In this document: piece after piece, positions 21,845 to 30,425 of the stretch
How positions within the stretch are numbered: the first letter of the stretch is position 1
How the letters are laid out: every line of letters begins with the position of its first letter
Origin: a virus
Length of the DNA: 47,878 nucleotides
Direction: 5' to 3' (one strand)
Virus record (IMG/VR): IMGVR_UViG_3300027911_000021
Location: 1 to 47,878 of that record
Made by a program: the position numbers and the translations under genes
The notes under the pieces: model-generated
What the model saw: the letters and a program-made list of their open reading frames with translations, nothing else
The model's database searches: none
Told to the model about the DNA's origin: nothing

Positions 21845-22546
21845 ATGGACTTCGGTCTGCTCATCGATTTTGAGGAAAAGTCGCTCAAGGACGGCGATGA
21901 CGTGTGGACGGTCGAAGGCTACGCCGCGATCTTCAACACCCGCGACCGCGGTGGCGACATCATCATCCCGGGCGCCTTCAAGAAGAGCCTGTCCGAGTTC
22001 TGCCCCGATCCCCCGCTTCTCCTCGAACACGACATGAAGGGGCTCCCGATCGGGACGCTGATCGAGGTCGGTGAGGATGCCAAGGGGCTCCGCTATGTGG
22101 CGGAACTGCCCAAGGACGACCCGCTGTCGGCGCGCGTCGCCTCTCAGATCAAGTCCCGGACCAACGGCAAGCGCGGCCTCAAGGGGTCTTCGTTCGGCTA
22201 TGTGGCCGAAAAGAAGTCGTTCGATACCGTTGACGGCAAGCGGTCGCGGCTTCTTCAAGAAGTCAATATGTTCGAAATCTCGATGGTCAAGCTGCCGATG
22301 CACCAGGGCGCCGGTCCGACCTCGATCAAGGGCGATGCGTTGCCCTCCATCGACGAGTTCAAATCCTTTTCGGACCGTGAGCGCGAGGCTCACTTCCGGT
22401 CGCTTGGCTTCAGCGATAGCTGGTCCAAGTACATGGTGAAATGCACGCGGGAGGCGGGTGTTTCGACGAAGACGGCGCAGCGTGAGGCTGGTGCACCCGC
22501 AACCGCGATCGATGTCGCGGACATCTTCAACCGCTTCAAAATTTGA
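21845..22546 (+). CDS. Prohead protease (HK97 U35 family)
   Basis: A 233-residue assembly protease. The family fold is shown by VWTVEGYAAIFNTRDRGGDI, the His in LLLEHDM (H62), the GLRYVAELP strand, and GSSFGY with the nucleophile Ser near residue 116. It removes the scaffold part of the capsid protein and itself during maturation. The C-terminal 60 residues (about 170-233) are more variable and may be removed. It lies between the MuF-like and major capsid genes, the usual position. The ATG is at 21845. Confidence 0.9.
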   Translation: MDFGLLIDFEEKSLKDGDDVWTVEGYAAIFNTRDRGGDIIIPGAFKKSLSEFCPDPPLLLEHDMKGLPIGTLIEVGEDAKGLRYVAELPKDDPLSARVASQIKSRTNGKRGLKGSSFGYVAEKKSFDTVDGKRSRLLQEVNMFEISMVKLPMHQGAGPTSIKGDALPSIDEFKSFSDREREAHFRSLGFSDSWSKYMVKCTREAGVSTKTAQREAGAPATAIDVADIFNRFKI

Positions 22547-22558
22547 AAGGACCCCCAG

Positions 22559-23851
22559 ATGGGTTATGAGCGCAAGTCCGCTGATGCGGGCGGCGAAGTC
22601 ACGCCGCTGACCAAACCCGAGCTCGATAGCGTGCTTGGCAAGCACCTTGGCGAAGTCAAGAGCCTCCTGAATTCGCAGGAGTCCAAGGACGAAGCCACGC
22701 GCCGCAATGTCGAGGCCGAGTTCAAAAAGTTCGAAGACAAGACCGCTGAGCACAATCTCAAGTGGATCAAGTACGAGACCGAGAAGAAGGCGATCGAGGA
22801 CCGCGCCATCGCCGCCGAAACGCTGGCTTCCGCCAACGCCAAGGAACTCAAGGACTTCATGGTCACGATGGCCACCAAGGGTGGCGGCGATGGCGATGAC
22901 GGCCGCAACGCCCCTGAGTACAAGGCGTTCTTCGACCTCCTGAAGACCGGCGACAAGTCCACCTTCGGGTTCCGTCAGAACCAGTTGGTCGAGCAGAAGA
23001 TGCTGCGCACCGACGTCGGCCCCTACGGCGGCGTCCTGGTTCCGCCGATCCTCGATTCGGAAGTTCGCAAGAAGATCACGGAAATCGACCCGGTCCGCGC
23101 TTTGGCCCGTGTCCGCGTGCTGCCCGGCAAGACCATGTCGGTCGGCGTCCGCAACGTGCTGATGGACAGCTGGTATGAGGGTGAGGCTCAGCCTGCCGTC
23201 GAGACCGGCAGCCAGTACGGCCTCGTCAACGTCACCACGTTCCGCCAGACCGCGCTCGTGCGCATGTCGATGGATCAGCTGATGTCGGCGGCCGTCAACA
23301 TGGAAGCCGAGATTGCCTCCGACGCCGGCGAGACCTTCGCCAAGAAGGAAGGCATCATGTTCCTGAAGGGCTCCGGCGACGGTCAGCCGCAGGGTATCCT
23401 GAAGGATTCGCGCATCGTTCCGACCATCTCGGCCGCGAGCGGCGTCATCTCCTTCGATGACGTGGCAACCCTGATCGGCAACATGAAGTCCGGCTATATG
23501 GGCGTTCTGGGCTTCAACCGTCAGACGCTGGCGACCCTGCGCAAGCTGAAGGACACGATCGGCAACTACCTGTGGGCACCGGCCGCCAATGGCGCTCCGG
23601 CGACCATCTGGGGCGAGCCCTACGTCGACAAGTTCATCGACATGGATTCGGCCTCGGCCGGCTCGAACGCCGTGCCGATCGTCTATGCCGACTGGCACCG
23701 CGGCTACGAGATCTACGACACGGTTGGCATGAATGTCATCCGTGACGACCTGACCTCGGCCACCTCGGCGGTCATCAACTACATCTTCCGTCGCTGGTCG
23801 ACCGGCAAGGTGATCATGCCCGAGGCGATCCAGTACCTCAAGATCCAGTAA
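22559..23851 (+). CDS. Major capsid protein (HK97 fold)
   Basis: A 430-residue capsid protein. The first 110 residues are a long charged coiled coil (the delta domain, scaffold removed by the prohead protease), ending in a Gly/Asp linker. The mature part begins near GPYGGVLVPPILDSEVRKKI, typical of HK97-fold capsids, and continues through RVLPGKTMSVGV, LKGSGDGQPQGIL and the C-terminal WSTGKVIMPEAIQYLKIQ. It forms the icosahedral shell. GAAAGGA precedes the ATG. The following hairpin (23884..23905) may limit read-through from this highly expressed gene. Confidence 0.93.
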   Translation: MGYERKSADAGGEVTPLTKPELDSVLGKHLGEVKSLLNSQESKDEATRRNVEAEFKKFEDKTAEHNLKWIKYETEKKAIEDRAIAAETLASANAKELKDFMVTMATKGGGDGDDGRNAPEYKAFFDLLKTGDKSTFGFRQNQLVEQKMLRTDVGPYGGVLVPPILDSEVRKKITEIDPVRALARVRVLPGKTMSVGVRNVLMDSWYEGEAQPAVETGSQYGLVNVTTFRQTALVRMSMDQLMSAAVNMEAEIASDAGETFAKKEGIMFLKGSGDGQPQGILKDSRIVPTISAASGVISFDDVATLIGNMKSGYMGVLGFNRQTLATLRKLKDTIGNYLWAPAANGAPATIWGEPYVDKFIDMDSASAGSNAVPIVYADWHRGYEIYDTVGMNVIRDDLTSATSAVINYIFRRWSTGKVIMPEAIQYLKIQ

Positions 23852-23883
23852 GCGAAGCGCGCTGACGCGCGTTTCCAACAGCG

Positions 23884-23905
23884 GGAGCCGGCCCCGGCCG
23901 GCTCC
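23884..23905 (+). terminator. GC-rich hairpin after the capsid gene
   Basis: GGAGCCGG pairs with CCGGCTCC around CCCCGG, followed by TATTCCCCCTTTCCCC rather than a pure T-run. A shorter GCGCGC/CGCGCG stem lies before it. It may attenuate transcription or stabilise the upstream mRNA. Confidence 0.4.
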
Positions 23906-23949
23906 TATTCCCCCTTTCCCCTTCCTCCTTTTCCCCGGAGCCAATCCCA

Positions 23950-24369
23950 ATGAGCATGGAATACGACCGCGCGTCGTACATGGTCCCGCTTGCCGGCACT
24001 GCCGCCGGCGTCACCATGGACGGTACGCATTTCACCTCCACCATCGACTGCGACGCTCTCCAGGCCACATCGGCCGCCGGTAAGGCGTTGGTTTTCGTTG
24101 CCAACATCTCGGCCGCGGCTGCCTACAGCGCCGTAAGCTGGGTGATCCAGGAGAGCGTTGACGGATCGACCTGGACCGCTCCGGCCGACCCGGCAACGTC
24201 CATCGTTCCGCTGCCGGCCAATCTGGCCCTGACCAGCACGGTGTTCCACGCCGGCACGGTCTCCAAGGCCAGGTACCTCCGCGCCGCGTTCAACGCCGGT
24301 GGCGCCCAGACCGGCCAGATCACGGCCATCGTCGAGCAGCTCGACGTGGTCCCGGCCTTCGCCAGCTGA
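23950..24369 (+). CDS. Putative head decoration or minor structural protein
   Basis: A 139-residue protein, predicted to be mostly beta strand, with Ala/Ser/Thr-rich composition (GTAAGVTMDGTHFTSTIDC, SWVIQESVDGSTW, ARYLRAAFNAGGAQTGQI). The position right after the major capsid gene and the beta-rich layout fit a capsid decoration or stabilising protein. No specific family is recognised. Confidence 0.6.
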   Translation: MSMEYDRASYMVPLAGTAAGVTMDGTHFTSTIDCDALQATSAAGKALVFVANISAAAAYSAVSWVIQESVDGSTWTAPADPATSIVPLPANLALTSTVFHAGTVSKARYLRAAFNAGGAQTGQITAIVEQLDVVPAFAS

Positions 24370-24390
24370 TCGCTGAGCAGACCTCAACCT

Positions 24391-24422
24391 CCAGGCGGCG
24401 GACCTTCATCTCCGCCGCCTGG
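24391..24422 (+). terminator. 12-bp perfect hairpin between head genes
   Basis: CCAGGCGGCGGA (24391..24402) pairs perfectly with TCCGCCGCCTGG (24411..24422) around an 8-base loop, followed by ACCTCTTATCC. The strong stem with a weak pyrimidine tail suggests an attenuator or mRNA-processing signal. Confidence 0.5.
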
Positions 24423-24445
24423 ACCTCTTATCCTCCGAGGACGCC

Positions 24446-24808
24446 ATGGCGAAGCACTACATTCAGTCATTCGAGACCGGACGCTGGTGCGTCGATCACA
24501 ACCCGGTCGACGTCAAGCCCGGCGACGTGGTCGCTTTCAGCCGCGCCGAGGATGCCGCCCATTTCATCGACCTGAAGCGGGCCGGTTATATCGGCCAGTT
24601 CGCGACCATGACCGACGCCCTGCACCGGCTCGACGTCTTGATGGCCGAACACGAGGCAGCCAAGGCCAAGGCTCAGGCAGCCCAGGCCGCCGCCGACGCG
24701 GAAGCTCTGGCCGCCGCCCAGGCCGCAGCTGCCTCTGAGCCGCAGGGTGCTGGCTCTGACGCCGCTCAGGACGCCGACGCTGGCAAGCCCAGCAAGCGCA
24801 AGAAGTGA
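24446..24808 (+). CDS. Hypothetical protein with Ala-rich coiled-coil tail
   Basis: A 120-residue protein. Residues 1-65 look folded (HYIQSFETGRWCVDHNPVDV, then VVAFSRAEDAAHFIDLKR). The rest is an Ala/Lys-rich helix (AAKAKAQAAQAAADAEALAA) with a polar, Lys-rich end (GKPSKRKK). Placed among head and connector genes, it may be a head-associated protein. No family is recognised. Confidence 0.55.
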   Translation: MAKHYIQSFETGRWCVDHNPVDVKPGDVVAFSRAEDAAHFIDLKRAGYIGQFATMTDALHRLDVLMAEHEAAKAKAQAAQAAADAEALAAAQAAAASEPQGAGSDAAQDADAGKPSKRKK

Positions 24809-24815
24809 GACCCCG

Positions 24816-25025
24816 ATGAGCAAGCTTACAGCCAAGACCCGCGACGCTCTCCCCGCCAGCGCTTTCGCCGGACCGGATCGGTCCTACCCCGTCGATACCC
24901 CGGCACGAGCCGCCAGCGCCAAGGCGCGCGCGACGCAAGAAGTCGAGAAGGGCAATCTCAGCCCCTCGGAAGCGGCCACGATCGACGCCAAGGCCAACAA
25001 GGTTCTCGCCCGCAAATCCAAGTAG
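24816..25025 (+). CDS. Small protein of the phage ALPASAFAGP type
   Basis: A 69-residue protein. Its LTAKTRDALPASAFAGPDRS, then YPVD and an ARAASAKARA helix, is a pattern that recurs in small phage proteins and at the ends of some capsid-related proteins (DUF6582-like), where KALP.SAFA.P....YPI.D..HA is conserved. The family's function is unknown. It ends in a Lys-rich helix (AKANKVLARKSK). It lies just before the large Ala/Gly-rich proteins and may belong to the same virion module. Confidence 0.6.
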   Translation: MSKLTAKTRDALPASAFAGPDRSYPVDTPARAASAKARATQEVEKGNLSPSEAATIDAKANKVLARKSK

Positions 25026-25040
25026 CAGGATCATCCCGCC

Positions 25041-26969
25041 ATGACCTACTCTGCGACCGACAAGGCCAAAGACCTCGCCACCGGCGCCGGCATCGGTGCT
25101 GCGACCAACGCGGCCGTGGTCGGTACGCTCGCGGTCTCGGCCAAGGTGGTCCCCGCCGTTGCCGCCGGCGCCAAGATGCTGGGGCCGATCGGCATGGCCG
25201 CGACGGCTACCCTCGCGCTCGTCGGCGCCGCCCGCGCCGCTTTGCAGTCCGGCAAGCCTGGCGATGTTGTCGCCGGTGCGGCCGCGGGATCGATTGGCTA
25301 CTTCCCAGACTTTACGCCGCCGCCGGCCGCGAGCCCGGTGTCCGACGATAGCGCGAACGGCGGCGCCAAGCTGATCCTGGCCGCTGATCGCACCCCGACG
25401 ATTGCGGAGCGTCAGAAGGAGCTTGCCGAGAAGAATGGCGCGGGTGGCGACCCCGAGGTCTTTAAGAAGATCTCCGAAAACAGCCGCAAGCAGATGGAGA
25501 AGGCCGGATCGACTGCGGAGCGCAACGCGCAAGAGCGCCGGGCGCTGCTCGCCGAGGAGAAGTACGAGGCCATAACCGGCAAGCACATCGGCCCGACCTC
25601 CAAGGTCGACGCCTCCCCGGCCGCACCCGCAGCGGCCGCTCCCGCCCCAGCGGCTCAGTCCGGCGTGACCGACACGCTGGGTCAGATCGCGAACAAGGCG
25701 CTCGGCGCGTTCGAGACCGCGGTGTTTGGCGACGGCAAGCCCAAGGCGCCCGATCAGTTCGACCAGCAGCGACAGGTCCTCGACAAGCAGATCAGCGACT
25801 TGAGCACGCGGCGCAATGAGGCCTTCAAGCATGGCGGCGGCATCCGTCGCGATCCCAGCACCGGCAAGGTCATCGAATCCGATTACGACCGGATCGGCAA
25901 GGAACTCGAGAAGCTGACGGGCGAGCGCGCCCGCGTCGACACCGACGAGCGCGAAGCGAACGAGGCGACGTCCCAGCTTTACCGTTCGGCGGGCGCGCTC
26001 GCCGCCGGTCTCGTCGTCGGCCATTACATCGGCAAGAGCACGGTCGAGACCGCCCGGGAGACCGCTGCGGTCGCCGAGAAGGGCATCGCGAGCGCCGCCA
26101 AGACGGCCGGCGAAATCGTCAAGAGCAACCCGCGCGGCGTCATCAAGGGCACGGTTGCCGGCGACAAGGCCGCGGCCGCGGTTTCGTCCGCCGCTGCCGC
26201 CAAGGCAGCCCCCGCCGTTGCGGTCAGTGATGCCTATGCGCTCCCCGCCGTCGGCCTCGCCCATGGCGCCGGCATGTATGCCTTCGGCGAGTACCGCGAG
26301 CACGAGGCCGCCAAGGATGGTCGCCACGATCCGCTGGCAACCGTCTTCAAGACCGAGGGCGCCTTCGGTATGGGCTACGGCCTGACCTCGCTGAAAGGCG
26401 CCATTGCCGCTCGTTCGACGCGTCCCCGCGTCAAGGCGACTGATCAGGCCAAGTTGACGGCGGCCGACAACCGCCTGACGCGTGAGGGCAAGCGCGGCGG
26501 TGGTCCGGCTGCGGTGGCCCAGAGTAAAGGGTCCATCAAGGCAACGGAGGCCCGGTCCGGTGCGGCCGTGGCCCGGGTCAACGCCAAGGGCGAGGTGGCG
26601 ATCGCCGAGGTTCGCGGCGCCGGCCGCGTCATTGCGGCGGGGCACGATACCGCGGCCCGGGTCGGCCGGGCGGCGTCACGCGCCGAGATCGGCCGCATCA
26701 AGGGCAAGTTTGACGCCGAGATCGCCAGCGTACGTGGCGAGCGCGCGGTCGGCAAGGTCACCGGACAGTCGCCGAAAATGACCGCCGAAGCCAAGGAGCG
26801 CGTCACCTACAAGACTGGCAAAGCGCACACCCACGCCGAGATCGCCGCCTATCAAGCCCGCTCGGTCCGCGTCAAGGCCAACGTGCGGGCCGCGACGATC
26901 TCCAAGGATACGGTCGCGGCTCAGAACGACAACGCCGCGACGCTCGCTCTCAACGCCAAATCGAAGTGA
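25041..26969 (+). CDS. Large Ala/Gly-rich, partly membrane-like virion-type protein
   Basis: A 642-residue protein, unrecognised. An N-terminal glycine-zipper-like region (about 10-95: TGAGIGAATNAAVVGTLAVS, GPIGMAATATLALVGAARAA) could insert into membranes. It is followed by a Lys/Glu/Ala-rich helical middle with VTDTLGQIANKALGAFETAV, and by further hydrophobic helices (ALAAGLVVGHYIG at about 320, and about 415-460). Near the C-terminus the motif ERVTYKTGKAHTHAEIAAY (residues about 590-610) reappears almost unchanged at the end of the next protein. The layout recalls phage internal or ejection proteins that form a conduit, but there is no lytic motif. It lies between capsid and connector genes. 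Confidence 0.65.
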   Translation: MTYSATDKAKDLATGAGIGAATNAAVVGTLAVSAKVVPAVAAGAKMLGPIGMAATATLALVGAARAALQSGKPGDVVAGAAAGSIGYFPDFTPPPAASPVSDDSANGGAKLILAADRTPTIAERQKELAEKNGAGGDPEVFKKISENSRKQMEKAGSTAERNAQERRALLAEEKYEAITGKHIGPTSKVDASPAAPAAAAPAPAAQSGVTDTLGQIANKALGAFETAVFGDGKPKAPDQFDQQRQVLDKQISDLSTRRNEAFKHGGGIRRDPSTGKVIESDYDRIGKELEKLTGERARVDTDEREANEATSQLYRSAGALAAGLVVGHYIGKSTVETARETAAVAEKGIASAAKTAGEIVKSNPRGVIKGTVAGDKAAAAVSSAAAAKAAPAVAVSDAYALPAVGLAHGAGMYAFGEYREHEAAKDGRHDPLATVFKTEGAFGMGYGLTSLKGAIAARSTRPRVKATDQAKLTAADNRLTREGKRGGGPAAVAQSKGSIKATEARSGAAVARVNAKGEVAIAEVRGAGRVIAAGHDTAARVGRAASRAEIGRIKGKFDAEIASVRGERAVGKVTGQSPKMTAEAKERVTYKTGKAHTHAEIAAYQARSVRVKANVRAATISKDTVAAQNDNAATLALNAKSK

Positions 26970-26984
26970 TGGAGACCACGCCCC

Positions 26985-27644
26985 ATGGCCGACGATAATA
27001 CGATTTCTCACGGTCTCGACGCCCTGTCTCAGTACGCCGGTTCGGCGCTCGATTCTGCAGCGCGTGCGACCGGGCTCAAGCACGACCCGTCGCTCTATGA
27101 GCGGGTGGGCGGCGCGGTGCGCTCGGCAACCGATGCGGTCGGCCTCACCACGCACGAGCCGACCTTGATGGAGCGCGCCGGCGATGCCGTCAGCTCGGCC
27201 GGCAAGGCCATTGGCGACGCGGCTGCGACCGCCCGCAACATCATCACGACGCCGCCCAACCAGATGAGCCCCGGCGATCGCTCGGTCTATGACCGAATCG
27301 AAGCTGGTGGCAACGCGTTCGCTGCGGGTGTCGACAGTGTGAAACACGCGGCGGCTGGTTATGCCAACGCCGCCGGCCATTGGGGGGCCGCTCTGCTCCA
27401 GGGCAGCGCCGATGCGGTGCGCGGGTCCGTCTCGCCGCAGAACGGTGGTACGGCCGGCCACGCAGGCGCGCCTCCGGGCCGGCCAGGTCCGGCAACCGGC
27501 GCCTCGGCTCCCGGAGACGGCGACAACAACGGCAACCGCAAGCAGCCGGCAGAGCGCGTTACCTACGACAAGACCGGCAAGGAGCATACCCAGAAAGAGA
27601 TCGCCGCCTACCAGGCGCGCATCAAGGCCCCGCAGTCGGCCTAA
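26985..27644 (+). CDS. Ala/Gly-rich helical protein sharing a C-terminal motif with its neighbour
   Basis: A 219-residue protein. The first part has two related helical repeats (HDPSLYERVGGAVRSATDAV and EPTLMERAGDAVSSAGKAIG), then a long Ala/Gly-rich region, a Pro/Gly-rich linker (about 150-185) and the C-terminal motif ERVTYDKTGKEHTQKEIAAY, matching the motif at the end of the preceding protein. The repeats suggest amphipathic helices able to lie on or cross a membrane. It is probably a partner of the preceding gene product; the shared tail could be a packaging or docking tag. Function unproven. Confidence 0.6.
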   Translation: MADDNTISHGLDALSQYAGSALDSAARATGLKHDPSLYERVGGAVRSATDAVGLTTHEPTLMERAGDAVSSAGKAIGDAAATARNIITTPPNQMSPGDRSVYDRIEAGGNAFAAGVDSVKHAAAGYANAAGHWGAALLQGSADAVRGSVSPQNGGTAGHAGAPPGRPGPATGASAPGDGDNNGNRKQPAERVTYDKTGKEHTQKEIAAYQARIKAPQSA

Positions 27645-27667
27645 CGGTCTTAGAGGATCGGACGGCT

Positions 27668-28762
27668 ATGGGTCAGGATCTCGACACCCTCGCGCGGCAG
27701 GTGGAGCACCTGCCCGCGCCTGTGGGCAAGACGCACGACACCATCTTTGCGAGTTACGTGTCGGTCGGCGAGACGGCTGCGCACCACACCGCGATCAACT
27801 ACGTGCGGCGCGATGAACGCGGCAACCCGGTGTTCTGGCACGTCGTCGAGGCCGCCCCCGAAAAGGGCGCGCCCCTGACGCCGGCGACGGTCTGGCACGC
27901 ACTGTTGCCGCCCGACCGGAGCGATTACGGAGCCCTCAAGGCCGCGGTCCGCGATGGCCGCGGCGATCATGCCTTCGACATGGCCCACGGTGGCGTGGAT
28001 CGCCCGACCCTGACGCTCGCCGAAGGCGACGATCTCTCGCGCAAATTCCAGACCGTCCTCGAGGCTGCGAGCCAGATCGACCGCGAGCAGCACCAGTACA
28101 ATCCGCTGCTGCAGAACTCCAACACGTTCGCAAATACCATTGCCGCCTGGGCGGGCCTGCCGCGCCCGCTGGGACGGACCGACGACGGCAAAGGCGTCTT
28201 TGCCCCTGCCAGCGAAAACGTCTCGCGCCCCGATAACGTCGCCCGTGACATCCAGATCGGTCGCGCCGAGGAAACGGGGGCTGCGACCGCCGCCGCTCTG
28301 ACCGCGGCCAAGACCGCACTCCGGGTTGCCCCTGGCGTGACCAAGGTGCCTGCCGCGCTTGTTGCCGCCGCGGTCGGGTATGGAGCTGCAGCCCTGTTCC
28401 ACCGCCAACAGGATGACATCACGGGAGACCTTTCCCCGTCGGTCGCCGATCGGGTCGCGAGCGGGGCCGGCGATCTCGTCCAAACTGCCGCGAGCGGTGT
28501 CGTCTCCCTTGCACGCACGGCGATGGCTGCACCCGATCCGGCGCCGGCCCAACCAGCCGAGCGTGGCTCGGGCGATCCCGGTTTCCAGATGGCGGCAGCC
28601 GCGCACGCGGCGCTCATTCAGGCGAGCGCCACCGGGAGCGCCGCCGGCGATGTCCCCGGCCGCGCGGCCTATGCCTACAAGGCCGCCTGGCCGGTCGTGC
28701 GCGCCGACGGCAAGACGGTGACCGCGCATCGCCATGATCTGACTGTCAGGAAGGCTCTGTGA
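27668..28762 (+). CDS. Possible virion peptidase-like domain with hydrophobic C-terminal half
   Basis: A 364-residue protein. The N-terminal 165 residues look like a folded domain: HDTIFASYVSVGETAAHHTA, a VFWHVVEA strand, then a late YNPLLQNSNTFANTIAAWAG. The last block recalls the end of papain-like or NlpC-type folds, where a conserved N..NTF precedes a helix, but no catalytic Cys is visible, so this is only a suggestion. A hydrophobic stretch follows (PAALVAAAVGYGAAALF, about 240-256), then a Pro/Ala-rich linker and a basic end. It sits in the same group as the two Ala/Gly-rich proteins upstream. The start is ATG 27668, 23 bases after the previous stop. Confidence 0.6.
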   Translation: MGQDLDTLARQVEHLPAPVGKTHDTIFASYVSVGETAAHHTAINYVRRDERGNPVFWHVVEAAPEKGAPLTPATVWHALLPPDRSDYGALKAAVRDGRGDHAFDMAHGGVDRPTLTLAEGDDLSRKFQTVLEAASQIDREQHQYNPLLQNSNTFANTIAAWAGLPRPLGRTDDGKGVFAPASENVSRPDNVARDIQIGRAEETGAATAAALTAAKTALRVAPGVTKVPAALVAAAVGYGAAALFHRQQDDITGDLSPSVADRVASGAGDLVQTAASGVVSLARTAMAAPDPAPAQPAERGSGDPGFQMAAAAHAALIQASATGSAAGDVPGRAAYAYKAAWPVVRADGKTVTAHRHDLTVRKAL

Positions 28763-29475
28763 TGTTCGGTTACGGCTCAGGTTACGGCGACCGCGGCTCG
28801 CCCTCCAACATCGACCGCCAGCCTGTCTGGCAGTGGACCAAGGTGTCGGAGCCGCAGGTGGTCTCGGCGATCCCGGCGCTGCTGGCCTTTGTCAAGACCT
28901 TCATCAACCGGCCGCTCGAAGATACGTTCTGGGACGCTGAAACCGAGCAGCTGATCACCGTCGCCCAGGCCGCGATCGAGACCTATCTGCAGATGTCGAT
29001 CGAGCCCGCGACCTGGCTCGGCACCGCCCCGCGTCTCACGCACGGCACCGTGATTGCCAAGCGCCCCTTCCTCGACGTCGTCGGCATCCAATATGTCGAT
29101 CCGATCTCGGGCGTATCCACGACGCTCGACCCGTCGACCTATCTCGTTGAGGATTACGCCCAAAGACGCGGGTTGATCCGTCTCGCCGCCACGGCCCAAT
29201 GGCCATGCGCCGCCCAACGCCGCGACGCCTGGCGCGTCATGGTGACGACCGGCTGGCCGCTCGATAGCGACAGCAATCCGATCATCCCGCCCGATCTCAT
29301 GCACGCGCTCGCCATGACGGTAGCCGCCCTGGACGCCAGCCGTGGCGATGGCGGCGGCGGCGGCCACCTCGACAATACGGTGTGGGGTCAGACCCATGCG
29401 GGCGGCGCCAGCGTCATCCCGGCCGGTGCCCGGGCGCTGCTCGCCTCCTACCGGCTCGTCCAGACGTACTTTTAA
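28762..29475 (+). CDS. Head-tail connector (gp6-like)
   Basis: A 237-residue protein with the gp6/phage_connect plan: a run of helices with YLQMSIEPATWLGTAPRL, a strand region IAKRPFLDVVGIQYVDPISG, the VTTGWPLDSDSNPIIPPDLM segment and a final helix bundle ending RALLASYRL. VTTGW..D...IP.DL is the clearest family marker. It forms the ring below the portal. ATG 28762 is preferred to GTG 28759 because AGGAAG lies 8 bases upstream. Confidence 0.8.
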   Translation: MFGYGSGYGDRGSPSNIDRQPVWQWTKVSEPQVVSAIPALLAFVKTFINRPLEDTFWDAETEQLITVAQAAIETYLQMSIEPATWLGTAPRLTHGTVIAKRPFLDVVGIQYVDPISGVSTTLDPSTYLVEDYAQRRGLIRLAATAQWPCAAQRRDAWRVMVTTGWPLDSDSNPIIPPDLMHALAMTVAALDASRGDGGGGGHLDNTVWGQTHAGGASVIPAGARALLASYRLVQTYF

Positions 29476-29492
29476 AGGCAGGACGCGACCCC

Positions 29493-30422
29493 ATGAAAAC
29501 CCTGCAGCGCCGTTATCGCGAGGCCGCCGCCGAAGATAGTCACGCGCTCGCGTTCAAAACGCGCCAGGAGCGGGCCGAGGCGCTCGATCAGTTCCGCGCG
29601 ACCGGCGACCGCAGCTACCGCAAGGAAGCCGTGCTCGACGACCGATTCGCGCGCCGGTTCGCGGATCATGCCGACGAGAGCATGGGCAAGGCGGCTGCCC
29701 ACGATGCGTTGATCGCATCCGGCCGCGGCGCCTCTCCCGCGCTTGGCTTTGCCGGACACGTTCCCGTCGCAGCGCAGATGCGCCCCGGCGAAGCCGACAT
29801 GGCCGCTGCCGCCTCAGACGCGCACGCCAAGCACACGCTCTCGTCCGGTCTTGAGACCGCCGAACATCTCGGCAAAGCGGCCCTCGCGACCGTCGGCGGT
29901 GTTGCCGAATCGATCAGCAACCTGGCGTCTGCCGTGTCTGAGCGGGTCGCCAGCGGCGTGCACGATTTCATTCATGGGGCTTCGCCGGTCCCGACCAACG
30001 CATTCGCTGCGACCGCCGGCAGCCTTGCCAGCGCGCATGAACGCGCCGCCGACGGCGAAGCCGTGACGGGCGTGGTGCAGACCGCTCTCGGCCTCGGCGT
30101 GACCGGGCTCGGGATCGCGACCCATATGCCGGTCTCCGGCGTCCTGGGAGGTGGTAGCCTGCTTGGCTTCGGCGCTGAGCATATCCGCCAGGCCTCCAGC
30201 GAGATCAGCGCCGCACATGCGCTGCGCGAGCATAGCGCACGGGTATCAGCGACTCTCGACCAACGGGACGCCGCCAGCGCTATCCCGGCGATCGCAGCGA
30301 CGCACGCCGCGGCCAAGCTTGCTCCGAAGGCGCCCGGCAACGGCGTCGACCACGGCCGCGGCTTTCAGAACAAGACCAACCGTGACGCCGCCCAGGCGGC
30401 CCGGAAGGCCAAAGGACACTAA
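29493..30422 (+). CDS. Ala-rich virion-type protein with RGF..N..N..AAQAAR tail
   Basis: A 309-residue protein, unrecognised. A charged N-terminal helical part (about 1-80) with REAAAEDSHALAFKTRQERA is followed by Ala/Gly-rich helices, one of them hydrophobic (TALGLGVTGLGIATHMPVSG, about 192-211, continuing GGGSLLGFGA). The C-terminus ends HGRGFQNKTNRDAAQAARKA, closely matching the end of the His-rich protein at 39729..40058. It lies between two connector genes, an unusual place for a non-connector. It may be another virion protein carried in or ejected from the head. Confidence 0.6.
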   Translation: MKTLQRRYREAAAEDSHALAFKTRQERAEALDQFRATGDRSYRKEAVLDDRFARRFADHADESMGKAAAHDALIASGRGASPALGFAGHVPVAAQMRPGEADMAAAASDAHAKHTLSSGLETAEHLGKAALATVGGVAESISNLASAVSERVASGVHDFIHGASPVPTNAFAATAGSLASAHERAADGEAVTGVVQTALGLGVTGLGIATHMPVSGVLGGGSLLGFGAEHIRQASSEISAAHALREHSARVSATLDQRDAASAIPAIAATHAAAKLAPKAPGNGVDHGRGFQNKTNRDAAQAARKAKGH

Positions 30423-30425
30423 GCC

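Noticed and set aside
21830-23950. A long antisense open frame (706 codons) opposite the MuF, protease and capsid genes
   Set aside because: The sense strand encodes clear head proteins. Long antisense frames are common in GC-rich DNA, and this one shows no family motif and no ribosome site.
24564-26645. A 693-codon antisense frame opposite the Ala/Gly-rich gene
   Set aside because: It lies opposite a frame with sensible start, spacing and a C-terminal motif repeated in its neighbour. The antisense product is low-complexity Arg/Gly-rich.
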